A DNA stretch of 64,000 bases from Mesorhizobium sp. (GTDB taxonomy: Bacteria > Pseudomonadota > Alphaproteobacteria > Rhizobiales > Rhizobiaceae), in NCBI RefSeq assembly GCF_004963255.1, contig NZ_SUGA01000006.1:164986-228985 (forward strand), in the 5' to 3' direction. The notes under the pieces were generated by a model that saw only the letters and a program-made list of their open reading frames with translations, was not told the origin of the DNA and made no database searches. Numbering within the stretch: the stretch's first letter is position 1; the number at the start of each line of letters is the position of its first letter. Positions 15,656 to 26,611 of the stretch are shown in pieces. Position numbers and translations under genes: made by a program.

Positions 15656-16531
15656 TCAGGCGGTGCGGTGCCGGTGATGCACGATGCGGGCGCGCAGCAC
15701 GCCGCGCGTGCCGAATAGGATCGAGCTGAAATAGACGACGCCGGCCGAAAGGATGATCGCAGGGCCGGAAGGCAGCGAGGCGTGGTAGGACAAAAGCAGT
15801 CCGGCGATGCAGGAGGCAAAGCCGATCAACACCGCGAGCGCGCACATCGGTTCCACGCGCACCGTCCAGAAGCGGGCGGCGGCTGCCGGCAGCATCATCA
15901 GCCCGACAGAGAGCAGCGTGCCAAGCGCCTGGAAGCCGCCGACGAGGTTGAGCACGACAAGGCCCAAGAAGATGAAATGCACCGGGCTACCCATGCGGCT
16001 CACCGAGCGCAGGAACAGCGGATCGAGGCATTCGGCGACCAGCGCACGCCAGAAGATGGCGAGGCAGGCGAGCGTCACCGCCACGATGCCGCCGATCAAG
16101 GTCAGCGCCTCATTGTTGAGCGCCAGCACCGTGCCGAACAGCACATGCATGAGGTCGACGCTGGAGCCGCGGATCGACACCATCAGCACGCCGACGGCAA
16201 GCGAGATGAGATAGAAGGCCGCCATCGAGGCGTCCTCGCGCTGGATGGTGAAGCGCGAGACGGCGCCCGCGCCGAGCGCGACGATGATGCCGGCGATCAG
16301 CCCGCCGACTGTCATCGGCAGGATTTCGAGCCCATAGAGCAGGAAGCCGGCGGCGGCACCCGGCAGGATGGCATGCGCCATCGCGTCGCCCGAAAGGCTC
16401 ATGCGCCGCAGCATCAGGAAGACGCCGACCGGGCAGGCGCCGAGCGACAGCATCAGCGATCCGAACAGCGCCCGCTGCATGAAGGCGAAATCGGCGAAGG
16501 GCGCGATGAACAGGCCGTAGAAAAATTCCAT
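15656..16531 (-). CDS. aztB: Zinc ABC transporter permease (AztB/ZnuB type)
   Basis: A 291-residue ABC-3 family permease with about eight hydrophobic segments, including the conserved 'MLRRMSLSGDAMAHAILPGAA' region near residues 40-60, which contacts the ATPase. Its ATG overlaps the ATPase stop (TGATG at 16529-16533), so the two are translationally coupled; a GTG three bases earlier is possible. The C terminus ends in a short His-rich tail (VHHRHRTA), matching the His-rich tail of the ATPase. Confidence 0.87.
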   Translation of the reverse strand: MEFFYGLFIAPFADFAFMQRALFGSLMLSLGACPVGVFLMLRRMSLSGDAMAHAILPGAAAGFLLYGLEILPMTVGGLIAGIIVALGAGAVSRFTIQREDASMAAFYLISLAVGVLMVSIRGSSVDLMHVLFGTVLALNNEALTLIGGIVAVTLACLAIFWRALVAECLDPLFLRSVSRMGSPVHFIFLGLVVLNLVGGFQALGTLLSVGLMMLPAAAARFWTVRVEPMCALAVLIGFASCIAGLLLSYHASLPSGPAIILSAGVVYFSSILFGTRGVLRARIVHHRHRTA

Positions 16532-17349
16532 CACGCCGCCCTCGGTCCGGAGCCGTGCTGGTGATCATGCGCATGATCATGATGGTCGTGCCCATGGTCA
16601 TGCGCGTGATCATGCCCGCTTGGCTCGCACCAGGGTGCATTCTCTTCCCAGGCTTCATGGAAGCGCCGTGCCTTGAGCAGGTTTTCCGGCCGTAGCGTTT
16701 CCCTTGTGTCGCCCCAGGCGACCGGCTGGCGTGCCAGCAGCAGCGTTTCCGGGAAATTCTGCCGCACGAGATCGAGGTCATGCACGACGACCATGATCGT
16801 CCGCTCCTCGCCATGCCAGCGCTTTATCAATTGGATGAGGTCGCCGACGGTCTTGGCGTCGACCGCATTGAAAGGCTCGTCGAGAAGGATGAGATCGGCG
16901 TCCTGCAGCAGCACGCGGGCAAACAGCGTGCGCTGCAATTGGCCGCCGGACAGCGTATCGATCGGCCGCGTCTCGAAGCCGCCGAGCCCGACCGCCATCA
17001 GCGCCTTGCTGACCGACTCGCGATCCTCTTTCGTATAGCGGCCGAGCATGCCGCGCTTCGGCCACAGGCCAAGCGAGACCAGGTCGACGACCCGCGCCGG
17101 AAAGGAGCGGTCGAGTTCCGACTGCTGCGGCAGATAGGCTGTGCGGACGCCCGGCATGCGGACCACGGTGCCTTCCATCGGCTTCAGCACGCCGACAATG
17201 CCCTTCATCAGCGTCGACTTGCCCGAGCCATTGGCGCCAACCACCGCGGTCAACGAGCCTTTGCGGACGACGCCGTTCAGATGATGGATAGCCGGATGGC
17301 TGCCATAGCCGAGCGTCAGGTCGCGGAAGGTCAGGCAGGCGTTGGTCAT
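16531..17349 (-). CDS. aztA: Zinc ABC transporter ATPase with His-rich tail (AztA/ZnuC type)
   Basis: A 272-residue ABC ATPase: Walker A GANGSGKS (about 38-45), signature LSGGQLQR, Walker B LILLDEPF and the H-loop VVVHDLD. The last 26 residues contain about ten His alternating with Asp (starting at SGHDHAHDHGHDHHDH), a probable zinc-binding or buffering tail. The frame is open to 17436, but that extension would cover the Zur-like palindrome at 17388-17405; the ATG at 17349, which starts the conserved fold, is therefore chosen. It is the first gene of the operon. Confidence 0.88.
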   Translation of the reverse strand: MTNACLTFRDLTLGYGSHPAIHHLNGVVRKGSLTAVVGANGSGKSTLMKGIVGVLKPMEGTVVRMPGVRTAYLPQQSELDRSFPARVVDLVSLGLWPKRGMLGRYTKEDRESVSKALMAVGLGGFETRPIDTLSGGQLQRTLFARVLLQDADLILLDEPFNAVDAKTVGDLIQLIKRWHGEERTIMVVVHDLDLVRQNFPETLLLARQPVAWGDTRETLRPENLLKARRFHEAWEENAPWCEPSGHDHAHDHGHDHHDHAHDHQHGSGPRAA

Positions 17350-17387
17350 CAGGCGTCGGTCCGCGAAATCGGGTAGCTTGTCGATAT

Positions 17388-17405
17388 GTGATGTTATTAC
17401 ATTAG
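17388..17405. promoter_or_regulatory. Zur-like palindrome upstream of the zinc operon
   Basis: GTGATGTTATTACATTAG is symmetric in its core (ATGT-AT-ACAT) and closely resembles the alphaproteobacterial Zur box, which I recall as an AT-rich palindrome with ATGTNAT/ATNACAT arms. It lies about 40 bp before the ATPase start, where zinc-bound Zur would block transcription. Confidence 0.65.
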
Positions 17406-17571
17406 TCAACATCGCGGTCCGGCGGAATTGTGACATGGCCGGTCAACTCGCCGTGTAGGCGGATGGGCAGGGACCAGGCAATTGGCTCAATTGGTTTCAC
17501 TGCCACCGGCCTTGCCCCAGGGCGGTCCGGACTCTAAACAAGCGCGACTCCAAGAAACGAAGGAACCTTCA

Positions 17572-17916
17572 ATGAGCATTCGTCGCATCGATGTCGGCCC
17601 GCGCATGAGCCAGATCGTCATCCACGGCAATACCGTCTACCTGGCCGGTCAGGTTGGTCAGCCCGGCGGCAACGTCGCCTCGCAGACGCGCGACATCCTG
17701 AAGACCATCGACGAATTGCTGGCCAAGGCCGGCACCGACAAGACCAAGATCGTCCAGGCGATCATCTGGCTGGCCGACATGGGCACCTTCGCCGAGATGA
17801 ACTCGGAATGGGACAAGTGGGTGCCGCAGGGCCACACCCCGGCCCGCGCCACCGGCGAAGCCAAGTTGGCCACGCCGGAATATCTGGTCGAGATCATTGT
17901 GACGGCGGCGATCTAG
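17572..17916 (+). CDS. RidA-family (YjgF/YER057c/UK114) protein
   Basis: A 114-residue RidA-superfamily protein. RidA proteins deaminate reactive enamine/imine intermediates made by PLP enzymes, or act as related small hydrolases. The fold signature 'VYLAGQVG' then 'QTRDILKTIDELLAKAG' and the C-terminal 'PEYLVEIIVTAAI' are present. 'GHTPARATGEAKLATPEYLVEI' shows Arg in the position of the substrate-carboxylate-binding Arg of true RidA (PARA), compatible with deaminase activity. The ATG at 17572 has AAGGAACC before it. It is divergent from the zinc operon and stands alone; a large palindrome follows. Confidence 0.87.
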   Translation: MSIRRIDVGPRMSQIVIHGNTVYLAGQVGQPGGNVASQTRDILKTIDELLAKAGTDKTKIVQAIIWLADMGTFAEMNSEWDKWVPQGHTPARATGEAKLATPEYLVEIIVTAAI

Positions 17917-17929
17917 CGCCTGCCTTCTA

Positions 17930-18022
17930 CCTCCCCCTTGTGGGGAGGTCGGGCCGAAGGCCCGGGTGGGGGACTGCGCCGACCCCCGCCCCGCCGCTTT
18001 GCGGCGACCCTCCCCACAGGGG
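17930..18022. repeat. Intergenic palindromic repeat (type A) after the RidA gene
   Basis: The arms CTCCCCCTTGTGGGGAGG and CCTCCCCACAGGGGGGAGG enclose GC-rich inverted sequences (GGGCCGAAGGCCC, GCCGCTTTGCGGC). It belongs to the class of palindromes also found near 23.1 and 59.6 kb. It separates the convergent RidA and hutC genes and may terminate both. Confidence 0.7.
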
Positions 18023-18038
18023 GGAGGGTAAAGAGGCG

Positions 18039-18785
18039 CTACCCCTGTGACGGCGTAAACCTTGCCACCAGCGTGTGGCTTTCCGCCGGGTAGATAAACC
18101 GCACATGCGTCACAGGGTGCTCAGCGCTCCAGGTGCGGCGCTCGACCACCAGGCAGGGCGCGCCCGGATCGATGTCGAGCGCGTCGGCGATATTCTCATC
18201 AGCGGCCATGGCTCGGATGCGGTGCTCGGCTTCGCTCCACGGCACGCGGCCGATCAGCCAGGGGCCTGGCGCGATGTCGAGGAATTCCTCCTCGCGGGCC
18301 TCGGTCACGGCTGAAAGATTGATCAGCCGCTGCTCCAGCGCGAACGGTCGCTTGCCGGCAAAATGCAGGCCTTCCAGCGCAAGCACCGGACCCGCGGCGG
18401 AAAGCCCGAGCCGCGCGCGGTCCTCGGCACTGCTGCGCCGCCTGAGGCGTTCCAGCCGCTCATACCGATAAGGCAGGCCGAGTGCCTCGACTTCGATCCT
18501 GATGTCGTGCAGTTCCAGCACCGCCGCCTGCGACTGCGGCTGGCGCACGAAGCTGCCGGAACGGCGCCGCCGTTCGATCAGTCCGGCCTTGGCCAACTGC
18601 GACAGCGCCTTGTTCACCGTCATGCGCGAGCAATTGTATTGAGCCGTCAGCTCGTGCTCGAAGGGGATGCGATGGCCGGGCGCCCAGGCGCCTGAGAGGA
18701 TCTTTTCACGGATGTCGGACAGGATCCGCTGATGCAGCGAGAGGATCTCGCCGCCATCGACATCGTCTGTCTCTACCAGGCTCAT
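18039..18785 (-). CDS. hutC: Histidine utilisation repressor (GntR family)
   Basis: A 248-residue GntR/HutC-family repressor: N-terminal winged helix ('LHQRILSDIREKILSGAW', 'CSRMTVNKALSQLAKAGLIERRRRSGSFV') and C-terminal UTRA ligand-binding domain with the closing 'HVRFIYPAESHTLVARF'. HutC represses hut genes and is released by urocanate. It lies 12 bp behind hutF on the same strand, so it is part of the hutF-hutC operon and controls the divergent hutIHGUD operon; the shared gap contains a perfect TATGTATATACATA palindrome. Confidence 0.93.
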   Translation of the reverse strand: MSLVETDDVDGGEILSLHQRILSDIREKILSGAWAPGHRIPFEHELTAQYNCSRMTVNKALSQLAKAGLIERRRRSGSFVRQPQSQAAVLELHDIRIEVEALGLPYRYERLERLRRRSSAEDRARLGLSAAGPVLALEGLHFAGKRPFALEQRLINLSAVTEAREEEFLDIAPGPWLIGRVPWSEAEHRIRAMAADENIADALDIDPGAPCLVVERRTWSAEHPVTHVRFIYPAESHTLVARFTPSQG

Positions 18786-18797
18786 CGAACGGTCCGT

Positions 18798-20153
<1,356 letters not shown>

Positions 20154-20207
20154 GTTCCTCTCCGAATCTGAAGTCCGAGCGACATTATCACTTGCGTCGC
20201 GTTTCAA

Positions 20208-20221
20208 TATGTATATACATA
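20208..20221. promoter_or_regulatory. Perfect palindrome, candidate HutC operator
   Basis: TATGTATATACATA is an exact 14-bp palindrome in the 96-bp gap between divergent hutF and hutI. Its TGTATATACA core matches the operator style of HutC/GntR repressors. Confidence 0.7.
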
Positions 20222-20249
20222 ATCGCTATCCAAGCAAACGGAAAAGATA

Positions 20250-21479
20250 ATGGGTGGAGCAAGCGGGAAGAGCGGCCATCGGGTCTGGCGCAATGCGCGC
20301 CTGGCGACCATGGCTGAGGGCGCGGCCGGTCTCGGTATCGTCGAGAATGGCGCGGTCGTCGCGCGCGATGGACTTATCGTCTACGCCGGTCCCGAGGCCG
20401 ATATGCCGCTCGCGGCCGGGCAAGGCGCCGAGACCGTTGATTGCGCCGGACGCTGGATCACGCCCGGCCTGGTCGATTGCCACACGCACCTCGTCTATGC
20501 CGGCAACCGCGCCAATGAATTCGAGATGCGGCTGGCCGGCGCCACCTATGAAGAAGTGGCGCGCGCCGGCGGCGGCATCGTCTCCTCGGTCAAATCGCTG
20601 CGCGCCGCCAGCGAGAACGAGCTCGTCGCCCAGACTCTGCCGCGCCTCGATGCGCTGATCGCCGAAGGCGTCACGACCGTCGAGGTCAAATCGGGCTACG
20701 GCCTCGATGCCGACAACGAGAAAAAATCGCTGCGCGCCGCCCGCCGCCTGGCAGACGAGCGCCCGGTCACGATCCGCACCACTTGTCTCGCGGCCCATGC
20801 GCTGCCGCCGGAAGCCAAGGGCGACAAGGACGCGTTCATCGATCTCGTCGCCGATACCATTCTGCCGCAGGTCGCCGCCGAAAAGCTCGCCGACGCCGTC
20901 GACGGTTTTTGCGAGGGCATCGCGTTTTCGCCGGAGCAGATGGCGCGCGTCTTCGACAAGGCCAAGGCGCTCGGCCTGCCGGTGAAACTTCATGCCGACC
21001 AGCTTTCCAATCTGCATGGCGCAGCGCTTGCCGCGCGCTATGGCGCGCTGTCGGCCGACCATCTTGAATACACGGACGAAGAGGGCGCCGCGGCGATGGC
21101 CAAGGCCGGCACCGTGGCGACGATCCTGCCCGGCGCCTACTACTTCATCCGCGAAACGAAAAATCCGCCGGTCGATCTGTTCCGCCGGCACGGCGTGAAG
21201 ATGGCGGTCGCCACCGACAGCAATCCCGGCACCTCGCCGCTCACCTCGCTGCTGCTCACCATGAACATGGCCGCGACGCTCTTCGGCATGACCGTCGACG
21301 AATGTCTCGCTGGCGTCACCCGCGAGGCCGCGCGTGCGCTCGGGCTCCTCGACAAGACCGGCACGCTGGAAGCCGGCAAATCGGCCGACCTCGCCATCTG
21401 GGACATCGAGCGCCCGGCCGAACTCGTCTACCGCATGGGCTTCAACCCGCTCCATGCCCGCATCTGGAGAGGACAATGA
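20250..21479 (+). CDS. hutI: Imidazolonepropionase
   Basis: A 409-residue amidohydrolase that opens the imidazolone ring to N-formimidoyl-L-glutamate, step 3 of histidine degradation. The metal motif [17 protein letters not shown], the VKSGYGL loop, the 'KLHADQLSN' His and the '[10 protein letters not shown]' Asp are all present. The ATG is preceded by GGAAAAGATA. The stop overlaps the start of hutH (ATGA), and the gene heads the plus-strand hut operon, with the HutC operator 28 bp upstream. Confidence 0.96.
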   Translation: MGGASGKSGHRVWRNARLATMAEGAAGLGIVENGAVVARDGLIVYAGPEADMPLAAGQGAETVDCAGRWITPGLVDCHTHLVYAGNRANEFEMRLAGATYEEVARAGGGIVSSVKSLRAASENELVAQTLPRLDALIAEGVTTVEVKSGYGLDADNEKKSLRAARRLADERPVTIRTTCLAAHALPPEAKGDKDAFIDLVADTILPQVAAEKLADAVDGFCEGIAFSPEQMARVFDKAKALGLPVKLHADQLSNLHGAALAARYGALSADHLEYTDEEGAAAMAKAGTVATILPGAYYFIRETKNPPVDLFRRHGVKMAVATDSNPGTSPLTSLLLTMNMAATLFGMTVDECLAGVTREAARALGLLDKTGTLEAGKSADLAIWDIERPAELVYRMGFNPLHARIWRGQ

Positions 21480-23011
21480 CCGAACTGACCCTGACGCCCG
21501 GCAGCGCGACGCTTGCCGACTGGCGCGCCATCTATCGCGGTGCCGTGCCGAAGCTGGATGCGGCCTGCCGGCCGAAGATCCGAGCCAGCGCCGAGGCGGT
21601 CGCCCGCATCCTCGCCAAGGGCGAGCCGGTCTATGGCATCAACACCGGCTTCGGCAAGCTGGCCAGCGTTCGTATCCCAGAAAGCGATCTCGAAACGCTT
21701 CAGCGCAACATCGTGCTGTCGCATGCCGCCGGCGTCGGCGAGCCGATGCCGGTCGCCGTGGTGCGGCTGATGATGGCGCTGAAGCTCGCCAGCCTCGCCC
21801 AGGGCGCCTCCGGCGTGCGCGCCGAGACCATCGACCTGCTTCAAGGGATGCTCGCCAACGACGTCATTCCGGTCGTGCCGGCGCAGGGCTCGGTCGGCGC
21901 TTCCGGCGACCTCGCGCCGCTCTCGCACATGACCGCCGTCATGATCGGCGTCGGCGAATGCTTTACCCCGCATGGGCGCTTCCCGGCCAAGGTCGCCTTC
22001 GTCTCGCATGGGCTGGAGCCGGTGACGCTCGGCGCCAAGGAAGGCTTGGCGCTGCTCAACGGCACGCAGTTCTCGACCGCTTTTGCGCTGGCCGGCCTGT
22101 TCGAGGCCGAGGTGCTCTACCAGTCGGCGCTGGTTGCCGGCGCGCTGTCGACGGACGCCGCCAAGGGCTCCGACGCCCCCTTCGATCCGCGCATTCATCT
22201 GTTGCGGAAGCATCGCGGTCAGATCGAAACGGCGGATGCCTTGCGCAATCTGATGGCCGGCAGCGCCATCCGTGAATCGCATCGCGTCGACGACGAGCGC
22301 GTGCAGGATCCGTACTGCCTGCGCTGTCAGCCGCAGGTGATGGGCGCCGCGCTCGATGTGCTGCGCAAGGCCGCTGACACGCTCGAGACCGAGGCCAATG
22401 GTGTCACCGACAATCCGCTGATCTTCGCCGAGGACGACACGGCGCTCTCCGGCGGCAATTTCCACGCCGAGCCGGTGGCCTTCGCCGCCGACATGATTGC
22501 GCTGGCGGTCTGCGAGATCGGCTCGCTGTCCGAGCGGCGCATCGCCATGCTGGTCGATCCGGCGCTGTCGGGCATGCCGGCCTTCCTCACGCCCAAGCCG
22601 GGGCTCAATTCCGGTTTCATGATTCCGCAGGTGACGGCGGCAGCGCTTGTTTCGGAAAACAAGCAGAAGGCCTATCCGGCGAGCGTCGATTCCATCCCGA
22701 CCTCGGCCAACCAGGAAGACCATGTCTCGATGGCCGCGCACGGCGCGCGCCGGCTGCTCGGCATGATCGAGAATGCGACCGCCGTTATCGGCATCGAATT
22801 GCTGGCCGCGGCGCAAGGTTGCGATTTCCAAGCGCCGCTTGCTTCGAGCGAGGCGCTGGAAGCGGTGCGCAGGCTGGTCCGCGCCGAGGTGCCGTATCTC
22901 GACAATGACCGGCATTTCCATCCCGACATGGAAAAGGCGATCGCCATGGTGCGCAGCGGCGCCGCGGTGAATGCGGCGAGCGCGGTCGCGCTGCCGGGGA
23001 TTGCGTCGTGA
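21476..23011 (+). CDS. hutH: Histidine ammonia-lyase
   Basis: A 511-residue aromatic amino-acid lyase producing urocanate and ammonia from histidine, step 1. The Ala142-Ser143-Gly144 triad in [13 protein letters not shown] cyclises into the MIO prosthetic group; [10 protein letters not shown] and 'NGTQFSTAF' are further signatures. Length equals the usual 510 or so. The ATG overlaps the hutI stop with GGAGAGGACA before it. A 220-bp stretch with two palindromic repeats separates it from hutG. Confidence 0.97.
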   Translation: MTELTLTPGSATLADWRAIYRGAVPKLDAACRPKIRASAEAVARILAKGEPVYGINTGFGKLASVRIPESDLETLQRNIVLSHAAGVGEPMPVAVVRLMMALKLASLAQGASGVRAETIDLLQGMLANDVIPVVPAQGSVGASGDLAPLSHMTAVMIGVGECFTPHGRFPAKVAFVSHGLEPVTLGAKEGLALLNGTQFSTAFALAGLFEAEVLYQSALVAGALSTDAAKGSDAPFDPRIHLLRKHRGQIETADALRNLMAGSAIRESHRVDDERVQDPYCLRCQPQVMGAALDVLRKAADTLETEANGVTDNPLIFAEDDTALSGGNFHAEPVAFAADMIALAVCEIGSLSERRIAMLVDPALSGMPAFLTPKPGLNSGFMIPQVTAAALVSENKQKAYPASVDSIPTSANQEDHVSMAAHGARRLLGMIENATAVIGIELLAAAQGCDFQAPLASSEALEAVRRLVRAEVPYLDNDRHFHPDMEKAIAMVRSGAAVNAASAVALPGIAS

Positions 23012-23038
23012 GAACGCTAACCATGTCGGACCGAGTTC

Positions 23039-23208
23039 TGTCGCGCCCCCCTCTGTCCTGCCGGACATCTCCCCCACAAGGGGGGAGATCAGATATCACG
23101 CCGGCTTGCGCCAACCTTCAACGTCACAGGATCGAGCGAGGCGCCGAAGCCGCCAATCTCCCCCCTCGTGGGGGAGATGCCCGGCAGGGCAGAGGGGGGC
23201 GCCGTAGA
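23039..23208. repeat. Two palindromic repeats (type A) inside the hut operon
   Basis: Two oppositely oriented copies of a unit carrying TGCCGGACATCTCCCCCAC and AGGGGGGAGAT occur at about 23039-23085 and 23155-23208, bracketing roughly 70 bp. The pair lies between hutH and hutG, so it is transcribed as part of the operon and could affect mRNA stability. A closely related pair is at 59568-59731. Confidence 0.75.
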
Positions 23209-23231
23209 ACTCCAGCGATGGGAGATCTCTC

Positions 23232-24050
23232 ATGACCTCGCCCAACTGGCTTGCCGTCACCCGAGGCACTGCGCCTCTGCTGGTCTCGATCCCGCACACA
23301 GGCATCGATCTTGCGGGCCTGGACTCCCGCCTGGTCTCGACCTGGCTTGGCCGGCGCGACTGCGACTGGTGGATCGACAAGCTCTATGATTTTGCCGCAG
23401 ACCTTGGCGCAACCGTCGTGCACACCGCCATTTCGCGCACCGTCATTGACGTCAACCGCGACCCGTCCGGCGTTTCGCTCTATCCGGGCCAGGCGACGAC
23501 GACGCTCTGCCCGACGGACACTTTTGACGGCGATCCGCTCTACAATATGGGTGACGAACCGACGCCGTCCGAGATCGACCAGCGCCGCGAGACCTATTTC
23601 GTGCCGTATCATGCCGCCCTGCAGGCCGAGATCGACCGGCTGCGCGGCATGCATGAGAACATCGTGCTCTATGACTGCCATTCGATCCGCTCGGTGCTGC
23701 CGCGCCTGTTCGAAGGCACGCTGCCGGTCTTCAACCTCGGCACGAATGACGGCAGGAGCACCGATCCGTCGCTGCAGCAAAAGGTCGGCGAGATCCTTGC
23801 CGCGACCGGCGAGAGCTGGGTGGTGAACGGCCGTTTCAAGGGCGGCTGGATCACCAGAAGCTTCGGCCAGCCCGAGAACGGCGTCCACGCGCTTCAGATG
23901 GAGCTCTCCAATCGCGGCTATATGCGCGAGCCGGCCGAAAAGGGTTCGCCGGAAAACTGGCCGGTGCCTTACGACCCAAGCTATGCCGCGCCGATCCGCG
24001 CCACGCTGAAAACCATTCTCGAAACCGCCATTGAATGGGCTGGGCGCTGA
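23232..24050 (+). CDS. hutG: N-formylglutamate deformylase (amidohydrolase)
   Basis: A 272-residue FGase-family enzyme hydrolysing N-formyl-L-glutamate to formate and glutamate, step 5. Conserved features are LLVSIPHTG near the start, 'DVNRDPSG', and 'LYDCHSIRS' with the metal/catalytic His. It works with HutF, which makes its substrate, confirming the five-step route. The ATG at 23232 has GGGAGATCTCTC upstream. It lies after the palindromic repeats and 25 bp before hutU. Confidence 0.93.
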   Translation: MTSPNWLAVTRGTAPLLVSIPHTGIDLAGLDSRLVSTWLGRRDCDWWIDKLYDFAADLGATVVHTAISRTVIDVNRDPSGVSLYPGQATTTLCPTDTFDGDPLYNMGDEPTPSEIDQRRETYFVPYHAALQAEIDRLRGMHENIVLYDCHSIRSVLPRLFEGTLPVFNLGTNDGRSTDPSLQQKVGEILAATGESWVVNGRFKGGWITRSFGQPENGVHALQMELSNRGYMREPAEKGSPENWPVPYDPSYAAPIRATLKTILETAIEWAGR

Positions 24051-24075
24051 CGCGCCGCCTTACTCGAAAGGGACA

Positions 24076-25749
24076 ATGATGAACGATCCGCGCCACAACA
24101 TTCGCGAAGTGCGTGCGCCCCGCGGCGACAAGCTCAACGCCCGCTATTGGACGACCGAGGCGCCGCTGCGCATGCTGATGAACAATCTCGACCCGGAGGT
24201 CGCAGAGAACCCCAATGAGCTGGTCGTCTATGGCGGCATCGGCCGGGCGGCGCGCACCTGGAACGATTTCGACCGCATTGTCGCCTCGCTGAAGACGCTG
24301 GGCGAGGACGAGACGCTGCTGGTTCAGTCCGGCAAGCCGGTCGGCGTCTTCAAGACCCATTCCAATGCCCCGCGCGTGCTCATCGCCAACTCCAACATCG
24401 TGCCGCACTGGGCGACCTGGGAGAAGTTCAACGAGCTCGATAGGAAGGGCCTGATGATGTACGGCCAGATGACGGCCGGCTCCTGGATCTATATCGGCAC
24501 GCAGGGCATCGTGCAGGGCACCTACGAAACCTTCGTCGAGGCCGGCCGCCAGCATTACAACGGCGACCTCAAGGGCAAGTGGATCCTGACCGGCGGTCTC
24601 GGCGGCATGGGCGGCGCCCAGCCGCTGGCGGCGGTGATGGCCGGCGCTTCCTGCCTTGCCATCGAATGCAACCCGGACTCGATCGATTTCCGCCTGCGCA
24701 CCCGCTATCTCGACGAGAAGGCCGAGACGCCTGACGAAGCGATGGAGATGATCGATCGCTGGACCAAGGCCGGCGAGGCAAAATCGGTCGGCCTGCTCGG
24801 CAACGCGGCCGAGATCGTGCCCGAAATGTTCAAGCGCGGCATCCGCCCCGACATCCTCACCGACCAGACCTCGGCGCATGACCCGATCAACGGCTACCTG
24901 CCCAAGGGCTGGACGATGGCCGAGTGGCGCGAGAAGCGCACCTCGGACCCGAAGGCGGTCGAAAAGGCGGCGCGCGCGTCGATGCGCGAGCATGTCGAGG
25001 CGATGGTGGCGTTCTGGAACGCCGGCGTGCCGACGCTAGACTACGGCAACAACATCCGCCAGGTCGCCAAGGACGAAGGCTTTGAAAACGCCTTCGCCTT
25101 CCCCGGCTTCGTACCGGCCTATATCCGCCCGCTGTTCTGCCGCGGCATCGGTCCATTCCGCTGGGCAGCGCTCTCGGGCGATCCGGAGGACATCTACAAG
25201 ACCGACGCCAAGGTGCGCGAGCTCACTCCCGGCAACACGCATCTGCACAACTGGCTCGACATGGCGCGCGAGCGCATCTCCTTTCAGGGCCTGCCGGCGC
25301 GCATCTGCTGGGTCGGCCTCGGCGACCGTCACCGGCTCGGTCTCGCCTTCAACGAGATGGTCGCCAAGGGCGAGCTCAAGGCGCCCGTCGTCATCGGCCG
25401 CGATCATCTCGATTCCGGCTCGGTCGCCTCGCCCAATCGCGAGACCGAAGCGATGAAGGACGGCTCCGACGCCGTTTCCGACTGGCCTCTGCTCAACGCG
25501 CTGCTCAACACCGCGTCGGGCGCGACCTGGGTATCGCTGCACCACGGCGGCGGCGTCGGCATGGGTTTTTCCCAGCACGCCGGCATGGTGATCGTCGCCG
25601 ACGGCACGGCGGATGCTGCCAAGCGCCTGGAGCGCGTTTTGTGGAATGACCCGGCGACCGGCGTCATGCGCCATGCCGATGCCGGCTACGACATCGCCAT
25701 TGAGTGCGCCAAGGAGCACCAGCTCAACCTGCCGGGCATATTGGGCTGA
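24076..25749 (+). CDS. hutU: Urocanate hydratase
   Basis: A 557-residue urocanase, length typical of the family, that uses tightly bound NAD+ to hydrate urocanate to imidazolonepropionate, step 2. Visible signatures are '[14 protein letters not shown]' (nucleotide loop), 'DQTSAHDP' and '[16 protein letters not shown]'. The ATG at 24076 (ATGATG, AAAGGGACA before it) is preferred over the longer open frame from 24031, which overlaps hutG. It is followed four bases later by hutD. Confidence 0.97.
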   Translation: MMNDPRHNIREVRAPRGDKLNARYWTTEAPLRMLMNNLDPEVAENPNELVVYGGIGRAARTWNDFDRIVASLKTLGEDETLLVQSGKPVGVFKTHSNAPRVLIANSNIVPHWATWEKFNELDRKGLMMYGQMTAGSWIYIGTQGIVQGTYETFVEAGRQHYNGDLKGKWILTGGLGGMGGAQPLAAVMAGASCLAIECNPDSIDFRLRTRYLDEKAETPDEAMEMIDRWTKAGEAKSVGLLGNAAEIVPEMFKRGIRPDILTDQTSAHDPINGYLPKGWTMAEWREKRTSDPKAVEKAARASMREHVEAMVAFWNAGVPTLDYGNNIRQVAKDEGFENAFAFPGFVPAYIRPLFCRGIGPFRWAALSGDPEDIYKTDAKVRELTPGNTHLHNWLDMARERISFQGLPARICWVGLGDRHRLGLAFNEMVAKGELKAPVVIGRDHLDSGSVASPNRETEAMKDGSDAVSDWPLLNALLNTASGATWVSLHHGGGVGMGFSQHAGMVIVADGTADAAKRLERVLWNDPATGVMRHADAGYDIAIECAKEHQLNLPGILG

Positions 25750-25753
25750 AGCC

Positions 25754-26341
25754 ATGCGCATCCTTCGTGCCGCCGATTACCGCGTCATGCCGTGGAAGAA
25801 TGGCGGCGGCACGACCACCGAGATCGCGGTTTCGCCCGACGGCGCCGGGCTCGACGAGTTCGACTGGCGCATCTCCATGGCGCGCGTCGAAACCAGCGGG
25901 CCGTTCTCCAGCTTTGCCGGCATTGATCGCACGCTCTCGGTGCTGGAAGGCGAGGGGATTGTCCTCGATATCGCCGGCCAGCCGACGGCTCGGTTGACCA
26001 CGGCGTCAGTGCCGCTCGCCTTTGCGGGCGACGTGCCGACCAGCGCAGCGCTGATCGGCGGTCCGATCACCGATCTCAACGTCATGACCCGCCGTGGCCG
26101 CATGGTCCATGCCGTCGAGCGCAGGCCGCTCTCCGGCGAGATTCGCATCACGTCGCGCGCCGACACGACGCTGGTTCTGGCCGTCAGCGCAGGCTTCACG
26201 CTTCTCACGGATGACAGGCAGAGCCTCGGACCGCTCGATACGCTGATCCTCGAGAGCGACAGCCCGGAATTGCGGCTCCAGCCTGAGGGGCAGGGGCTGC
26301 TTTTCGTGATCGCGATCGATCGCCTTGCCGCCAACCATTAA
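25754..26341 (+). CDS. hutD: HutD-family protein
   Basis: A 195-residue bicupin-type HutD protein, with the family start 'MRILRAADYRVMPWKNGGGTT' region (Trp-Lys-Asn-Gly-Gly-Gly conserved) and 'FSSFAGIDRTLSVLEG'. HutD is conserved in hut operons and, in Pseudomonas, has been proposed to bind urocanate or formylglutamate and limit over-induction; it has no catalytic role known. It is the last gene of the plus-strand hut operon, four bases after hutU. The frame is open upstream inside hutU, but the ATG at 25754 matches the conserved N terminus. Confidence 0.9.
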   Translation: MRILRAADYRVMPWKNGGGTTTEIAVSPDGAGLDEFDWRISMARVETSGPFSSFAGIDRTLSVLEGEGIVLDIAGQPTARLTTASVPLAFAGDVPTSAALIGGPITDLNVMTRRGRMVHAVERRPLSGEIRITSRADTTLVLAVSAGFTLLTDDRQSLGPLDTLILESDSPELRLQPEGQGLLFVIAIDRLAANH

Positions 26342-26368
26342 CGGCTGTTGCCAAACATGATCGCGGCG

Positions 26369-26386
26369 CGGGCGAATTATCGCCCG
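26369..26386. terminator. Hairpin after hutD
   Basis: CGGGCGA and TCGCCCG form a perfect 7-bp stem with an ATTA loop, 28 bases after the hutD stop. No T-run follows. The rest of the 270-bp gap up to ndvB shows no clear promoter; the AT-richer part around 26530-26560 (CAATTGCAATTG, AACCGGTT) is the likeliest ndvB promoter area. Confidence 0.35.
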
Positions 26387-26611
26387 GCCCCTTGCATGTA
26401 TCACGAAAAAGCCTGATTCCTTGCCCTGATCCAACCGGGGGCGAAGAGCGAGGGGCGTTCGCCCGCAAGCTGTCGAAAGGGCACGCCCCTGTTGTGGTGC
26501 GCAGAACAAACTTTCGGCGGATCAGTCATGCAACCAATTGCAATTGAACCGGTTTTAGGGCCATTGCCGTGGCGGTGACGCCGCATTGCGCCCCCGCTTA
26601 CGGAATTTTCA

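Noticed and set aside
17930..18022. CRISPR-like array in the short palindromes
   Set aside because: Units are inverted, of unequal length and without regular spacers; nothing resembles a cas gene.
21428..23077. 549-codon minus-strand open frame
   Set aside because: Antisense to hutH, which is unambiguous through its MIO triad.
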